DNA from: Bartonella sp. HY328
GTDB taxonomy: Bacteria; Pseudomonadota; Alphaproteobacteria; Rhizobiales; Rhizobiaceae
Length of the DNA: 64,000 bases
Reading direction: 5' to 3'
Assembly: GCF_025449335.1 (NCBI RefSeq)
Contig: NZ_CP104883.1
Coordinates: forward strand, 1 to 64,000
Position 1 is the first letter of the stretch. Every line of letters starts with the position of its first letter. The notes beneath the pieces were generated by a model. That model made no database searches. It saw nothing but the letters and a program-made list of their open reading frames with translations, and was not told the DNA's origin. Shown here piece by piece: positions 1 to 9,894 of the stretch. A program made the position numbers and the translations under genes.

Positions 1-25
1 AAATTAAATCAATGATTTAATATGC

Positions 26-46
26 TTATCCACAGGATGTGGATAG
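26..46. promoter_or_regulatory. Inverted pair of DnaA boxes
   Basis: TTATCCACA at 26-34 is a perfect consensus DnaA box. It is followed after three bases by TGTGGATAG at 38-46, which is the inverse of CTATCCACA. Two opposed boxes this close form a dyad suited to DnaA binding, about 550 bp before the dnaA start. Possible roles are DnaA autoregulation or part of an origin; the second is less likely because no array of further boxes is visible. Confidence 0.7.
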
Positions 47-65
47 GTGTACATAACGCTATTTA

Positions 66-224
66 GAGTCAAGACCATATTATAATTTTTTTTTAAAGTT
101 GTAGTTTTGCAAGCCCACCCCAATCCCAATTGAAAAAGCTGTGTTGAATCAAAGTTCATGGCAAAAAATCTAATCTAATTGCTGCAAAATTGAAAAAAAC
201 ATTGGACATAAAAGAATCGGATTC
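66..224. promoter_or_regulatory. Cluster of GANTC (CcrM) methylation sites
   Basis: GANTC occurs at 66-70, 146-150, 214-218 and 220-224: four sites in about 160 bp, where chance predicts fewer than one. CcrM methylates GANTC in most alphaproteobacteria, and in Caulobacter the methylation state of the dnaA promoter region affects dnaA transcription. Cell-cycle control here is inferred from that precedent. Confidence 0.45.
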
Positions 225-597
225 AGCACTTGCAATGCTCGCAGCGATTTTTGTAATGTGGTCTACACACCGGCAAGATAAGAGCTGCGTTAATAATTAT
301 GAATAAGGCACTTATCACAGTGATATCTAAAATTTGATCCAAAAAGGCATAGTCCAACTCTATTTGTGTTTGGGCTTGATGAGGATTTTTGTGCCTATAT
401 AAACCACTTGAAAAGTGAGCTACTGCTCTATTTTATTTGAAAGGTTTTAATAGGCTTTGGAATGATTGGCATAACTGCATAGAAATATTGCAGTTGGTGG
501 AAAAGTGAATTTGCGGCAATTCCGCATAGAAAATATGAAATTTTGCGATTTCAGTTTAAAATCTATTGGTTAATGTGTTAAGAGTAAAAGGCTAAAG

Positions 598-2139
598 ATG
601 ATGGTAAATGTTGACTTGAACAATATGGAAGAAAATTTTGGGAATTCTTCTATAGACCCATCATTGGAGAATAGCATGGCTGAGGGAATGACCAATAATA
701 TGATAATTTCTGATGAAGATGGTGCAAAAGCCTTTGAACGTGTTGCAGCAAAATTAAAGGCACGAGTTGGTGCTGAAGCCTATTCTAGCTGGTTTGGCCG
801 TTTAAAATTAGCAGAATATATGCGCAATCAGGTTCGCCTTTCTGTGCCGACTGCGTTTTTACGTTCATGGATTAACAACCACTATGCTGTTATCCTTACA
901 GAATTATGGCGCGAAGAAAACTCTGCTATTATGCGCGTTGAAGTCATTGTACGCGGCATGAATCGCGCACCAAAACCAACGGTAAGTGCCAATATCACAA
1001 ATGAGCCTCAATTAACTGAGCAAGCAGCACCAATTGCTAATCCCGCGCGCACTGAAAAGACAAGCTCTAGCTATTCCAATGCCAGTATTTTTGGCTCTCC
1101 GCTTGATCCTCGTTATTCCTTTGAAAATTTTGTCGAAGGTGCTGCCAATCGCGTAGCTCTTGCCGCTGCCCGCTCTATAGCTGAGGGAAGCCAAGGCGCA
1201 TTGCGTTTTAATCCACTTTTCATTCATGCTGGCGTTGGTCAAGGCAAAACCCATCTCTTGCAGGCAATTGCAACGGCTGCCTTAAAACACCCAACACCGC
1301 AACGGGTTGTTTATTTAACTGCTGAATATTTCATGTGGCGTTTTGCAACCGCTATTCGCGATAATGATGCCTTGTCCTTTAAAGAACAGCTACGCGATAT
1401 TGATCTTCTTATCATTGATGATATGCAATTCTTGCAAGGTAAGTCTATCCAGCACGAATTTTGCCATTTGTTAAATACTTTGCTTGATAGTGCCAAACAA
1501 GTGGTGGTTGCAGCTGACCGTGCACCAGCTGAGTTGGAATCGCTTGATGTGCGTGTACGTTCACGCTTGCAAGGTGGTGTATCGCTTGAAATTGGCTCGC
1601 CAGATTATGATATGCGCCTTGAAATGTTGCGTCGCCGTTTACGCACCGCTCGCCAAGAAGAGCCAAATATTCAAATCGGTGAAGATATTTTATCCTACAT
1701 TGCCCAAAGCGTTTCAGGCTCTGGCCGTGACCTTGAAGGTGCCTTTAACCAGCTTTTATTCCGCCAATCTTTTGAGCCAGAATTATCCATCAACCGTATT
1801 GACGAATTATTAGGCCATTTGACCCGTAGCGGTGAACCAAAGCGCATTCGCATTGAAGAAATTCAACGTGTGGTTGCTCGCCATTATAATGTATCCAAGC
1901 AGGATCTATTATCCAATCGCCGCACTAGAACCATTGTCAAGCCGCGCCAAGTTGCAATGTATCTTGCCAAGATGATGACACCGCGCTCATTGCCAGAAAT
2001 TGGCCGTCGTTTTGGTGGTCGTGATCATACAACTGTTCTTCATGCGGTGCGAAAGATCGAAGATTTAGTTGGCGGCGATCAAAAGCTGGCGCAGGAATTG
2101 GAATTGTTAAAGCGCCTTATCAATGATCAGGCAAGCTAG
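598..2139 (+). CDS. dnaA: Chromosomal replication initiator DnaA
   Basis: DnaA is the AAA+ initiator that binds DnaA boxes, melts the origin and recruits the replicative helicase. The 513 residues show the expected order: an N-terminal DnaB-interacting domain (about 40-120), a poorly conserved linker, an AAA+ core with Walker A GVGQGKTH (about 212-219) and Walker B LLIIDD (about 270-275), and a C-terminal box-binding helix-turn-helix with the signature [15 protein letters not shown]. Walker A is usually GGVGLGKTH, so the Q replacing L is a small deviation. The ATG at 598 is followed by a second ATG; a purine-rich AAAGGCTAAAG precedes them. The N-terminal 35 residues are extra relative to E. 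coli, and a later start is possible. The stop codon lies at the edge of a palindromic repeat. Confidence 0.98.
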   Translation: MMVNVDLNNMEENFGNSSIDPSLENSMAEGMTNNMIISDEDGAKAFERVAAKLKARVGAEAYSSWFGRLKLAEYMRNQVRLSVPTAFLRSWINNHYAVILTELWREENSAIMRVEVIVRGMNRAPKPTVSANITNEPQLTEQAAPIANPARTEKTSSSYSNASIFGSPLDPRYSFENFVEGAANRVALAAARSIAEGSQGALRFNPLFIHAGVGQGKTHLLQAIATAALKHPTPQRVVYLTAEYFMWRFATAIRDNDALSFKEQLRDIDLLIIDDMQFLQGKSIQHEFCHLLNTLLDSAKQVVVAADRAPAELESLDVRVRSRLQGGVSLEIGSPDYDMRLEMLRRRLRTARQEEPNIQIGEDILSYIAQSVSGSGRDLEGAFNQLLFRQSFEPELSINRIDELLGHLTRSGEPKRIRIEEIQRVVARHYNVSKQDLLSNRRTRTIVKPRQVAMYLAKMMTPRSLPEIGRRFGGRDHTTVLHAVRKIEDLVGGDQKLAQELELLKRLINDQAS

Positions 2140-2242
2140 AGCGTTTTCCGAAAAGTGTGAAGCGGTTTTCGGATAAAAAACGCGGTGTAAACGATGGCTT
2201 AGAGCGCTGATCTGATCCAATCAGATCGAAATGCGCTCTAAG
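2137..2242 (+). repeat. Palindromic intergenic repeat, copy 1 (Bru-RS/RIME-like)
   Basis: About 105 bp that recur, inverted and slightly diverged, at 15463-15566. The element holds two dyads: one around TTTTCCGAAAA...TTTTCGGATAAAA and one around GATCTGATCCAATCAGATC, with GAGCGC/GCGCTC-like ends. Organisation and wording resemble the Bru-RS elements of Brucella and the RIME elements of rhizobia; that family assignment is from memory. The left edge contains the dnaA stop codon TAG. Confidence 0.75.
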
Positions 2243-2320
2243 CCTATTGGAATGATTTTAAAAAAACGTTTAACCTTAAAACTTGAACGCTTTTATTTGA
2301 GCAATATAAAATCTTATAAA

Positions 2321-2355
2321 AAAAGCCCAATTTGTTTAACGCAAATTGGGCTTTT
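2321..2355. terminator. Bidirectional terminator between dnaA and prmC
   Basis: A perfect 14-bp stem (2321-2334 paired with 2342-2355, starting AAAAGCCCAATTTG) with a 7-nt loop and A/T tracts on both sides. It serves the convergent genes dnaA (+) and prmC (-). Confidence 0.9.
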
Positions 2356-2376
2356 ATTTTGCTTATAAGCAAAAAA

Positions 2377-3249
2377 TCAATTATCGATTTTATTTTTAAA
2401 AATCAGCACACGGATAATAGCGGATAAATCGGCAATTGCCTCAACAAGGACAAAGCCATTTTTGTCAAAAAGATCATTTATATCTTTTTCTTGGCCCATA
2501 CCAATTTCAAGAGCAATATAGCCGTCATCATTTAAATGATTGCGGCTTTGTTCAGCAAGTTGACGATAAAAATCAAGACCATCATCGCCGCCATCAAGTG
2601 CGAGCATTGGATCAAATTGACGTACACCAATATCAAGCTCTTCTATTTCCTTATGGGGAATATAAGGGGGGTTTGATGCAATAATGTCAAATTTTCCAAC
2701 AATATTTTCAAACCAATTGCTATAGAGCGGTGTAAAGCGCCGCTCGACCCCATGCCGAGCAGCATTGCTTTTTGCCATATCAAGCGCATTTTGTGAAATA
2801 TCAACGCCAATAGCGTGAACTTTTGGCTCTTCACAAGCAAGGGTAATCGCAATAGCGCCGCTACCGGTTCCCATATCAATAATTGTGACTTTGTCCTTTT
2901 GTTGTGCAGATAAGCGCACATAGGGCAACAGCACATCAATTAAAGTTTCCGTATCGGGACGCGGCTCTAATGTGTCGCCATTCAGCCAAAAATCACGGCC
3001 ATAAAAATTACGCTTTCCCATGATGCGATGCACAGGTTCGCCATTAAGTCGGCGTTTGATAATGCTGTCCAATTCCATTACCAATTGATGGGTAATCACC
3101 AATTCAGGATTGCTCACACGGTCCAAACGGCTCGTCGCAGTAAGCCAACTTACCAGCAAATCAGCATCAAGTTCGGCAGTGGTAATATCGGCGTCTTTAA
3201 AGGCTTGTTTTGCACTCAAATAGCATTCTTGCAAGGTCTTACTGGTCAC
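2377..3249 (-). CDS. prmC: Release factor glutamine methyltransferase PrmC
   Basis: PrmC methylates the glutamine of the GGQ motif in class I release factors using S-adenosylmethionine, which raises termination efficiency. The 290-residue protein has the SAM-binding loop [11 protein letters not shown] (about 125-135) and the diagnostic NPPY tetrapeptide (193-196) that holds the target glutamine. The N-terminal helical domain and the PRPDTETL segment (about 97-104) are also typical. The start codon is GTG and overlaps the prfA stop as GTGA, so the enzyme is translationally coupled to its substrate RF1. Length is normal for the family. Confidence 0.96.
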   Translation of the reverse strand: MTSKTLQECYLSAKQAFKDADITTAELDADLLVSWLTATSRLDRVSNPELVITHQLVMELDSIIKRRLNGEPVHRIMGKRNFYGRDFWLNGDTLEPRPDTETLIDVLLPYVRLSAQQKDKVTIIDMGTGSGAIAITLACEEPKVHAIGVDISQNALDMAKSNAARHGVERRFTPLYSNWFENIVGKFDIIASNPPYIPHKEIEELDIGVRQFDPMLALDGGDDGLDFYRQLAEQSRNHLNDDGYIALEIGMGQEKDINDLFDKNGFVLVEAIADLSAIIRVLIFKNKIDN

Positions 3250-4322
3250 GCGTCACTCATCTCTGCCAATAATGCACTTTGATGATCCGAAATAAGCGCA
3301 TCAATAATTTCATCAAGATCGCCAACTATAATGCGGTCAAGCTTATAAAGCGTGAGATTAATCCGGTGATCTGTCACGCGGCCTTGCGGATAATTATAAG
3401 TGCGGATACGCTCAGAGCGATCGCCCGAACCAACTTGGCTTTTACGCGATGCTGAACGCTCGCTATCGGCCTTTTGCCGTTCCATATCATAAAGACGAGC
3501 GCGCAAGATTTGCATGGCGCGGGCGCGGTTTTGATGTTGGGATTTTTCCGCCTGCACTACCATAATACCGGTTGGAAGATGGGTGATGCGCACTGCCGAG
3601 TCGGTAGTGTTGACGTGCTGGCCACCAGCGCCCGATGCGCGCATGGTATCAATACGAATATCTTCATTGCGAATTTCAATATCAATATCTTCTGCTTCTG
3701 GCAAAACCGCAACGGTTGCTGCTGAAGTATGGATACGGCCACCCGCTTCTGTCTCAGGTACACGCTGCACGCGGTGGACGCCTGATTCAAATTTTAACTT
3801 TGAAAACACGCCCTTACCAGTGATGGTCGCGATAATTTCCTTAAACCCACCGGCATCGCCTTCACTGGTTGAAACCAATTCGACTTTCCAATTATGTTCG
3901 CTGGCATAGCGCTCATACATGCGGAAAAGATCACCGGCAAAAAGGGCAGCTTCTAAGCCACCAGTACCCGCACGAATTTCCAAAATAGCGCTACGCTCAT
4001 CGGCAGCATCTTTTGGTAAAAGCAAAATTTGGACGGATTTTTCCAAATTTTCAATTTTTTCTCTAAGTTCGGGTAACTCTGCCTCAGCAAGATCACGCAT
4101 TTCTGCGTCTGTATCGCGGTCATCAAGCATGGCTTGCAAATCTTGCAATTCGCTAAGGGCGCTATTTAAACCACGAATCTGAGTGACGATCGGCTGCAAA
4201 TCCGAATATTCAGAAGCAAGGCGTACATAGGTTTCAGAATCGGGATTTTGTGACATCTGCGCTTCAATCATTTCAAAGCGTTTTTCCAATTGATGCATGC
4301 GATCCAGTGGCAGTGATACCAT
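3246..4322 (-). CDS. prfA: Peptide chain release factor 1
   Basis: RF1 recognises UAA and UAG and triggers peptide release at the ribosome. The 358 residues include the GGQ catalytic motif (233-235, within [10 protein letters not shown]) and the RF1-type PxT codon-recognition tripeptide, here PET (189-191), where E. coli has PAT. The PxT form, rather than SPF, separates RF1 from RF2. The gene is first in a two-gene operon with prmC and overlaps it by 4 bp. Rhizobial genomes often place ptsP upstream; that gene is not in this window. Confidence 0.97.
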   Translation of the reverse strand: MVSLPLDRMHQLEKRFEMIEAQMSQNPDSETYVRLASEYSDLQPIVTQIRGLNSALSELQDLQAMLDDRDTDAEMRDLAEAELPELREKIENLEKSVQILLLPKDAADERSAILEIRAGTGGLEAALFAGDLFRMYERYASEHNWKVELVSTSEGDAGGFKEIIATITGKGVFSKLKFESGVHRVQRVPETEAGGRIHTSAATVAVLPEAEDIDIEIRNEDIRIDTMRASGAGGQHVNTTDSAVRITHLPTGIMVVQAEKSQHQNRARAMQILRARLYDMERQKADSERSASRKSQVGSGDRSERIRTYNYPQGRVTDHRINLTLYKLDRIIVGDLDEIIDALISDHQSALLAEMSDA

Positions 4323-4714
4323 TGCTTATTACCTGACCTTGAATAAATTTTATAAAATAAATAGCTTATGCAGCCTTAGCATAGCTATATATTTGAACTA
4401 TTTGATCACTTTTATCCAATCTTGCAGATTTTATTAAAGCGATTATGATTGCAATCTTGTTTTAAGCTATATACGCGCATTTATGCGCTTTACAACCAAT
4501 TTATCAATGGCTTGGTATTATTTTAATGTTTTTCCATATGGTTTAGCAGCATAAAAATAGCAAAACAGAATAAAGTGAACGATGCTTTATTGGCTTTTTA
4601 ATTGATTAAGGCTAAGATCAATGGAAGTTCAAAAATATTGCATGGCTTTTCACCGACTGCCGGTTGACCAGACATTCGGTCAATGACATCTTTTGGTAGT
4701 TTTCCCTTTAATCT
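4323..4714. other. Intergenic region upstream of the copper genes
   Basis: No ORF of note. The prfA promoter (minus) and the promoter for the 4715 gene (plus) must lie here, as the two genes diverge. A dyad TTGACC-N8-GGTCAA at 4664-4683 sits about 30 bp before the 4715 start and could be an operator. It does not match the CueR or CsoR sites I know, so I leave the regulator open. Confidence 0.4.
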
Positions 4715-5146
4715 ATGTTAAGTTGCTCTGTCGTGACGCAAATTTTAAGCAATTTAAAAAAAAGACCGCATAAATATCCAAGACTAATGGTTTTGGCTGT
4801 GTTGTTTGCCCTTGTTTTTTCGCTTAATATAATGGCGCCGCCATTCATGCAGTATAAAATGAGCAATGAGATAACCAATGATATAAGTAGCGATAATGCT
4901 GCAATAGCGCTTATCGATACTCATTGCCAAGACGCGATGGACGGAGCTAACCAGTCCTCACAACTACCGCATCACTTGCAAGATTGTTGTCGCTTAATGG
5001 CCGGCTGCGCCTTTTGCTTTCTCCCCATCGACGAATTTTATTCTTACAGCATAATGCCAACCAAAATTACTTTGGTTATAAGCCATGATGTTTTTTTGGC
5101 GCAAAGCAATTATCTGCCGCTATTACCACCACCTAAAGTGTCTTGA
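4715..5146 (+). CDS. Small exported Cys-containing protein preceding the multicopper oxidase
   Basis: Up to 143 residues. The N-terminus carries a basic stretch and a hydrophobic segment (about 25-43, VLAVLFALVFSLNIMA) that would act as a signal peptide or anchor. The start may really be the Met at residue 25. Later come a CC pair and C-x3-C-x2-C-like spacing (CCRLMAGCAFC, about 90-100), and the tail ends LPLLPPPK. This layout recalls the DUF2946 family, small periplasmic proteins found beside copper genes in proteobacteria; the family call is tentative. It lies 82 bp before the multicopper oxidase on the same strand, so a copper-related role is inferred from context. Confidence 0.65.
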   Translation: MLSCSVVTQILSNLKKRPHKYPRLMVLAVLFALVFSLNIMAPPFMQYKMSNEITNDISSDNAAIALIDTHCQDAMDGANQSSQLPHHLQDCCRLMAGCAFCFLPIDEFYSYSIMPTKITLVISHDVFLAQSNYLPLLPPPKVS

Positions 5147-5228
5147 TTGTATTTTTTAAAGTTTAAACCTTGGCAAAAATGGCTCTAAGGCTTTTTGAAA
5201 ATTAACTTTCTTAAATTAGGTGTAAATT

Positions 5229-6794
5229 ATGAATCGTAGAAAAATTCTGCAATTGCTGGGCTCTGGCGCCCTCATGGTAACGGTTGCCCATAAGGCTTTA
5301 GCCCAAGGTGGACATCAAGGGCATGGTTACCATTCGGGTCATGGAGCAATGGCCCCCAATAAAATGGGTCATAGTGGCCATGGTTCCATGCCGACCATGT
5401 CGCATGATTTAGCAGATTTAATGCCACTTGATAAAATGGCAAGCAAACAGCCTTTGCAGCCCTTAAAGCTTTTAAAAAATACCTCTAGTAAGCAGGGCGT
5501 ATTTATAGCGAATTTGGAAGCAAAGCCGATCAAAGTTAACTTGGCTGACGATAAGGAAACTGAAGTTTGGGCCTATAACGGCCAATTGCCTGGGCCGCAA
5601 ATTGTGGTCTATGAAGGCGATACTGTTGAAATTCATTTTAAAAATTCACTATCACAACCAACCACAGTGCATTGGCATGGTTTACCAGTACCACCGCAAG
5701 AAGACGGCAATCCACAAGATGCGGTTAAACCGGGCGAAAGTCGTATCTATCGCTTTACTTTGCCACAAAATTGCGCCGGTACCTATTGGTATCACCCCCA
5801 CCCCCATGGCTATGTTTCTGAACAAGTGGCAAAAGGCCTTGCCGGGAGCTTTATTGTCAAAGCCAAAAATGATCCTTTAAATGATTTATCCGAGCAGCAT
5901 TGGCTTATTTCAGACTTGCGCCTTGATAAAAACGGCAATATTCCTGAAAATAATATTTTGGATTGGATGAATGGCCGCGAAGGGCAGTTTGTGTTGATTA
6001 ATGGCCAATTGCAGCCAAGTATCAACATCAAAACTGGCGAGCGTATTCGTATCTGGAATGCTTGTTCTGCCCGTTATTTATTGCTTGCCATTCCAGGCTG
6101 TAAATGGATCACAGTTGGCAGCGATGGCGGTCTATTAGAAGAACCAAAGCCCGCCGCTTCAAAATTATTTATTGGCCCTGCAGAGCGAGTAGAAGTTATT
6201 CTACAAGCCGATGAAAGTCAATTGACGCAATTGGTTAGCAATTATTATGACCGAAGTAAAATGATGGTTAATGATCCTAAGAATGACGTTCTTTTAGCCA
6301 ATATTTCGGTTGATGCAACACCGTTTAAACTACCTGAAACGTTGAGAACGATTGATGATTTAGGGCCGGTTGCTGCAAAAAAATATGTTGAGTTTTCAGA
6401 AGCAGAAATGCCCACTGATTTTATGAATAGCAACAGCGATAAACAAATGGCAGTGCTAAAGACTATGTTTTTAGTCAATGGTAAGACCCATGACATGAAT
6501 AGAATCGATATGACCAGCAAGCTTAATGCTATTGAAGAATGGGAAGTTTATAATAATTCCCATATGGATCATCCTTTTCATATTCATGGCGGACAGGTAC
6601 TCATTACTAAGCGTGTTTTTAAAGACAAGGTAACTGAGGAAACCCGTAAAATCTGGAAAGACACTTTTAACGTCAAACCTTATGAGCGTGTAACCTTTAG
6701 AATTAAGCAAACAGAAAAAGGTATTCGCATGTTCCATTGTCATATTTTGGAGCATGAAACCCTTGGCATGATGGCCAATTTAAATGTTATTTAG
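5229..6794 (+). CDS. Tat-exported multicopper oxidase (CueO/CopA type)
   Basis: A 521-residue multicopper oxidase, probably oxidising Cu(I) to Cu(II) in the periplasm. The N-terminus is a twin-arginine signal (RRKILQLLGSGALM, then AHKALA) followed by a His/Gly/Met-rich stretch (about 27-58) likely to bind copper. All copper-ligand motifs are visible: HWHG (148-151), YHPHPHG (188-194), HPFHIHG (about 450) and HCHILEH with Cys504, His509 and Met514 as type 1 ligands. A Met axial ligand is typical of CueO-like enzymes. AGGTG precedes the ATG. It follows the small Cys-rich protein and ends at a terminator. Bilirubin oxidase-like or laccase-like activity cannot be excluded. Confidence 0.92.
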   Translation: MNRRKILQLLGSGALMVTVAHKALAQGGHQGHGYHSGHGAMAPNKMGHSGHGSMPTMSHDLADLMPLDKMASKQPLQPLKLLKNTSSKQGVFIANLEAKPIKVNLADDKETEVWAYNGQLPGPQIVVYEGDTVEIHFKNSLSQPTTVHWHGLPVPPQEDGNPQDAVKPGESRIYRFTLPQNCAGTYWYHPHPHGYVSEQVAKGLAGSFIVKAKNDPLNDLSEQHWLISDLRLDKNGNIPENNILDWMNGREGQFVLINGQLQPSINIKTGERIRIWNACSARYLLLAIPGCKWITVGSDGGLLEEPKPAASKLFIGPAERVEVILQADESQLTQLVSNYYDRSKMMVNDPKNDVLLANISVDATPFKLPETLRTIDDLGPVAAKKYVEFSEAEMPTDFMNSNSDKQMAVLKTMFLVNGKTHDMNRIDMTSKLNAIEEWEVYNNSHMDHPFHIHGGQVLITKRVFKDKVTEETRKIWKDTFNVKPYERVTFRIKQTEKGIRMFHCHILEHETLGMMANLNVI

Positions 6795-6814
6795 TCAATA
6801 TTAAACCCATCTTG

Positions 6815-6847
6815 AACTCTGTCCTGTTTTCACAACAGGACAGAGTT
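6815..6847. terminator. Bidirectional terminator
   Basis: A perfect 14-bp inverted repeat (6815-6828 with 6834-6847, AACTCTGTCCTGTT) around a 5-nt loop, lying between the convergent multicopper oxidase and ABC-F genes. The T-run is short, but symmetry and position favour a shared terminator. Confidence 0.8.
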
Positions 6848-6851
6848 TAGC

Positions 6852-8444
6852 TTACAGCCATATGTCTTCATCAATATGTATATTGTTTAAAAAATTTTGG
6901 TCATGGCTAACAACCATCAACGCACCGTCATAGGCATTGAGCCCGTTTTCTAAAGCTTCGATGGTTTCAATATCCAAATGATTGGTTGGCTCATCAAGGA
7001 TTAGCAATTGCGGCGGTGTTTCACTGCCAATGGTGCAGCAAAGACCAGCCCGCAATTTTTCACCGCCACTTAAATCACCAATTATTCTTTTTGCCATAGT
7101 GTTGCGAAAACCAATCCGCGCCAAAGCCTCAAAACATTGGCGATCATTGGCCATTGGGTGAAGCCGTGCAAAATTATCAAGCAACGTAGCATTGCCATCC
7201 AACAAAGATACAAATTGGTCAAGCATGGTAAAGCGGACAAAAATATTTGCATTGCCGCTTTTTATCGGCAAGGTACCACTCAATAATTTTAATAAAGTCG
7301 TTTTACCGCTACCATTTTTACCATGAAGCGCAAGGCGTTTTGGTCCGTAAAGCTCAAGATTGAATTTTTGAATAATATCATTATAGCCACCTGTTAATTC
7401 ATTTGCTGATAAAACCAGCTTTTGTGGTGCTAGCTTGGTCGGTAATAGCTTAAAAGCAATCGGCATTTTTTTGATCAAGGCAGATTTTGCAACCGTCATT
7501 ATATCTTGCGCTTTACTCAATAAAGCTTGGTTCTGCTCAATGGTTTTGCCGCGTGATTTTTCAGCATTATTCTTTGCCTTATCCAATGACATTTTGGGAA
7601 TATTAGCAGTTTTGCTCTTGCGTTTTCCGTTTTGGTCGCGCCTATTTTGCCGCTCAATAAGCTTTATGCCTTTATTTTTAACATTTTTAAAATCAACCTC
7701 TGCCTGATGAACATCGTTTTTAATTTTGGTAAGTCTTTGCACTCTATCTTGATAATAAACACTATAATTTCCGCTGACTTGGTAAAGACCCGTTGATGAT
7801 AATTCATTGATTGTGTTCATATGTTCAAGTAATTGCCGATCATGACTGGCAATGACAATAATGCTTTTTTGTACAATCAAAGGATTTTGGGTTAATTGTT
7901 TAATTAAGAAATCTCGCGCTTCATTATCAAGATTATTACTTGGTTCATCTAGCAAAATAAGCGAATAGCCGGCACAAAAAAGTCCAATGAGTCTAGCGCG
8001 TATGGCCTCACCGCCACTTAAATCACTAACCAATGTATCAAAATTACGGCTGTTAATCGCGCTTTGTTGCAAAAGATCGTGAAAATCTTCTAATGCAGTC
8101 CAGTTAATCTTATCGCTATCAAAAGATAGAAGCTCGCCTTTTTCAATTTTTTCAAGCAAACGCAAATCGTCACCAAGGCCAAAGAGATCAGCAAGGGTGG
8201 TATTGGTGTTATGTCTAATGTTTTGGTTAAGATAACCAATCGGATTTGGTGTTTGAAGCGCACCACTTGTTGGCTGTTTTTTGCCGGCAATTATGTCAAG
8301 AAGGCTGGATTTACCAGCCCCATTTTTTCCAATCAAACCATGTAAACCAACAGGCAATGCCGCATTGACATTGGAAAACAGCCAATCACCATTAGGTAAT
8401 TGATAGCTAAGTGATGTTAAGTCGAGTATGGGAGAATAAGCCAT
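6852..8444 (-). CDS. ABC-F family ATPase
   Basis: A soluble protein with two ABC ATPase domains and no membrane segments, the ABC-F architecture; such proteins act on ribosomes as translation factors or antibiotic-protection factors. Domain 1 has Walker A GKNGAGKSS, signature LSGGEAIRA and Walker B LILLDEPSNNLD; domain 2 has GKNGSGKTT, LSGGEKLRAG and LLILDEPTNHLD. The linker is basic and Lys/Arg/Gln-rich (about residues 240-330), as expected for the interdomain P-site tRNA-interacting region. An upstream in-frame ATG at 8474 exists, but the ATG at 8444 has AAGGTGG about 8 nt before it and is preferred (530 residues). It does not look like Uup, EttA or YheS in detail. A resistance role is possible but not shown. 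Confidence 0.88.
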   Translation of the reverse strand: MAYSPILDLTSLSYQLPNGDWLFSNVNAALPVGLHGLIGKNGAGKSSLLDIIAGKKQPTSGALQTPNPIGYLNQNIRHNTNTTLADLFGLGDDLRLLEKIEKGELLSFDSDKINWTALEDFHDLLQQSAINSRNFDTLVSDLSGGEAIRARLIGLFCAGYSLILLDEPSNNLDNEARDFLIKQLTQNPLIVQKSIIVIASHDRQLLEHMNTINELSSTGLYQVSGNYSVYYQDRVQRLTKIKNDVHQAEVDFKNVKNKGIKLIERQNRRDQNGKRKSKTANIPKMSLDKAKNNAEKSRGKTIEQNQALLSKAQDIMTVAKSALIKKMPIAFKLLPTKLAPQKLVLSANELTGGYNDIIQKFNLELYGPKRLALHGKNGSGKTTLLKLLSGTLPIKSGNANIFVRFTMLDQFVSLLDGNATLLDNFARLHPMANDRQCFEALARIGFRNTMAKRIIGDLSGGEKLRAGLCCTIGSETPPQLLILDEPTNHLDIETIEALENGLNAYDGALMVVSHDQNFLNNIHIDEDIWL

Positions 8445-8763
8445 GGAAAACCACCTTTTCACAAAATATAACAAATAATTTTATGAGTGGATTGCGCATG
8501 ACACTTATTCCTTTATTGCAATAGGACTATTTTGAACAAAAACTTTAACATGAAAAACCTAAGCTTACCATAGATTTGGCATAACATTATTTAAAAAAGC
8601 GCTATTTTTCAATAAAATACCCATTAATGGTGTAATTTATTCTATTGCGTCATTTAAAAAAGCAAGGCAATTTACAAGGCAATTTACATGGCAATTGGGC
8701 TTTTAATATTTAAATCCTTTCGGCATTAGAATATAAGCGCAGGAATTATAAGTATACGGGGCA

Positions 8764-9894
8764 ATGATGGTTGATCTTAAACAAATAACTTTATTAATTC
8801 GGCAACGCATAAAATTGGCGACCGAAGGCATGATTGGCCGCGAGCAATTAGCCGAATTAATGATTTTAGGCGCCATTGCTGGTGAGCATTTATTGGTGAT
8901 TGGTCCGCCCGGCACTGGCAAAAGTGCGGTGGTGCGCCGCGTCGCTAATTGTTTTGGAGGACGTTATTTTGAATATTTGCTTGGCCGTTTTACTGAACCA
9001 TCGGAGCTATTTGGGCCGGTTGACCTACGAAAATTAAAAGAAGGCAAGGTTGAAACAGATATTTCTGGCATGTTGCCTGAAGCTGATATTGCCTTTCTTG
9101 ATGAGGTTTTTCTTGGCTCTACCGCAATTTTAAATACCTTGCTGGGTATTTTAAATGAACGGCGTTTTCGCCGCGGTCATACCGAACTTATCTGCCCTTT
9201 AAAAATATGTGTTGGTGCGTCCAACTCCCTGCCCCACGATCCTGCCCTTGGCGCCTTTGCTGATCGCTTTTTAATGCATCTTTTTGTTGACCGCATTGCT
9301 GATCACCAATTGGAAGATATGTTAAAAGGTGGTTGGCAAGCGCAAAGCCAAATAACAGCTTTTGAAAAAACTGGGGACCTCATTGCAACATTAAACGCGC
9401 AATTGCCAAATGTTGATATGGCAAATATGCGACCAATTTTGGCTGATGCAATACGTAAACTACGCCATGGCGGATTAAATCTATCAGATCGGCGTATTGT
9501 GCGTTGCCAAAATCTAATTGCCGCAGCAGCTTTATTAAATGGTCGTTTTGAAGCCAGCAAAGAAGATTTATGGCCTTTGCTTTATGTTGTGCCAACTGAG
9601 GCCGAACAAAAATTTGCCCAAGATATTTTACGCCCTATTTTAGGCGATGCAGCTAATTTTTCATTGCATGGCGTGGTCGAAGCAGTGGCAGAGCAACCCG
9701 CAAGCCGCGTTGCGCGTCTGGCTGAAATGGCGGATCTATGCCTCAAGGCGGAAGAGAGTGATCTTAGCGCAATTGAAAATATCTTGCGTGAAATTGATGT
9801 CAATTTTGCAAGTGATGCTGTGCCGCAAGAATTGGCTGGCTTGCGTGTCCGCTTGCTAGAGCGTTTACAGGAAAAACGCCATGGCGAAGTTTGA
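8764..9894 (+). CDS. MoxR-family AAA+ ATPase of a ternary vWA/beta-propeller system
   Basis: A 376-residue AAA+ ATPase. Walker A GPPGTGKS (47-54), Walker B IAFLDEVF (109-116) and the sensor 1 segment GASNSLP (151-157) are intact. The segments RFTEPSELFGP and LLGILNERRFRRG are hallmarks of the MoxR/RavA clade. MoxR proteins act as chaperone-like ATPases that work with von Willebrand A partners. It is the first of four genes: the next ORF starts 14 bp inside its end, so translation is coupled. Two adjacent ATG codons (8764, 8767) are possible starts. The partners identify it as the motor of the set described in Pfam as the MoxR-vWA-beta-propeller ternary system. Its physiological client is unknown. 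Confidence 0.9.
   Translation: MMVDLKQITLLIRQRIKLATEGMIGREQLAELMILGAIAGEHLLVIGPPGTGKSAVVRRVANCFGGRYFEYLLGRFTEPSELFGPVDLRKLKEGKVETDISGMLPEADIAFLDEVFLGSTAILNTLLGILNERRFRRGHTELICPLKICVGASNSLPHDPALGAFADRFLMHLFVDRIADHQLEDMLKGGWQAQSQITAFEKTGDLIATLNAQLPNVDMANMRPILADAIRKLRHGGLNLSDRRIVRCQNLIAAAALLNGRFEASKEDLWPLLYVVPTEAEQKFAQDILRPILGDAANFSLHGVVEAVAEQPASRVARLAEMADLCLKAEESDLSAIENILREIDVNFASDAVPQELAGLRVRLLERLQEKRHGEV

Larger units (their letters stand above)
1..597. other. Non-coding region upstream of dnaA
   Basis: I see no convincing gene here. The stretch is AT-rich and holds a pair of DnaA boxes at its left edge and four GANTC sites between 66 and 224, both listed separately. The dnaA promoter must lie in this stretch, but I cannot assign -35/-10 boxes with confidence. 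In rhizobia the chromosomal origin usually lies near hemE rather than dnaA, so the boxes alone do not make this an origin. Confidence 0.6.

Noticed and set aside
1..597. Chromosomal origin next to dnaA
   Set aside because: Only one DnaA-box pair is visible and rhizobial origins usually lie near hemE; the evidence is too thin.
4664..4683. TTGACC-N8-GGTCAA dyad as a CueR operator
   Set aside because: Sequence and spacing do not fit CueR-type sites; kept only as an unspecified possible operator.
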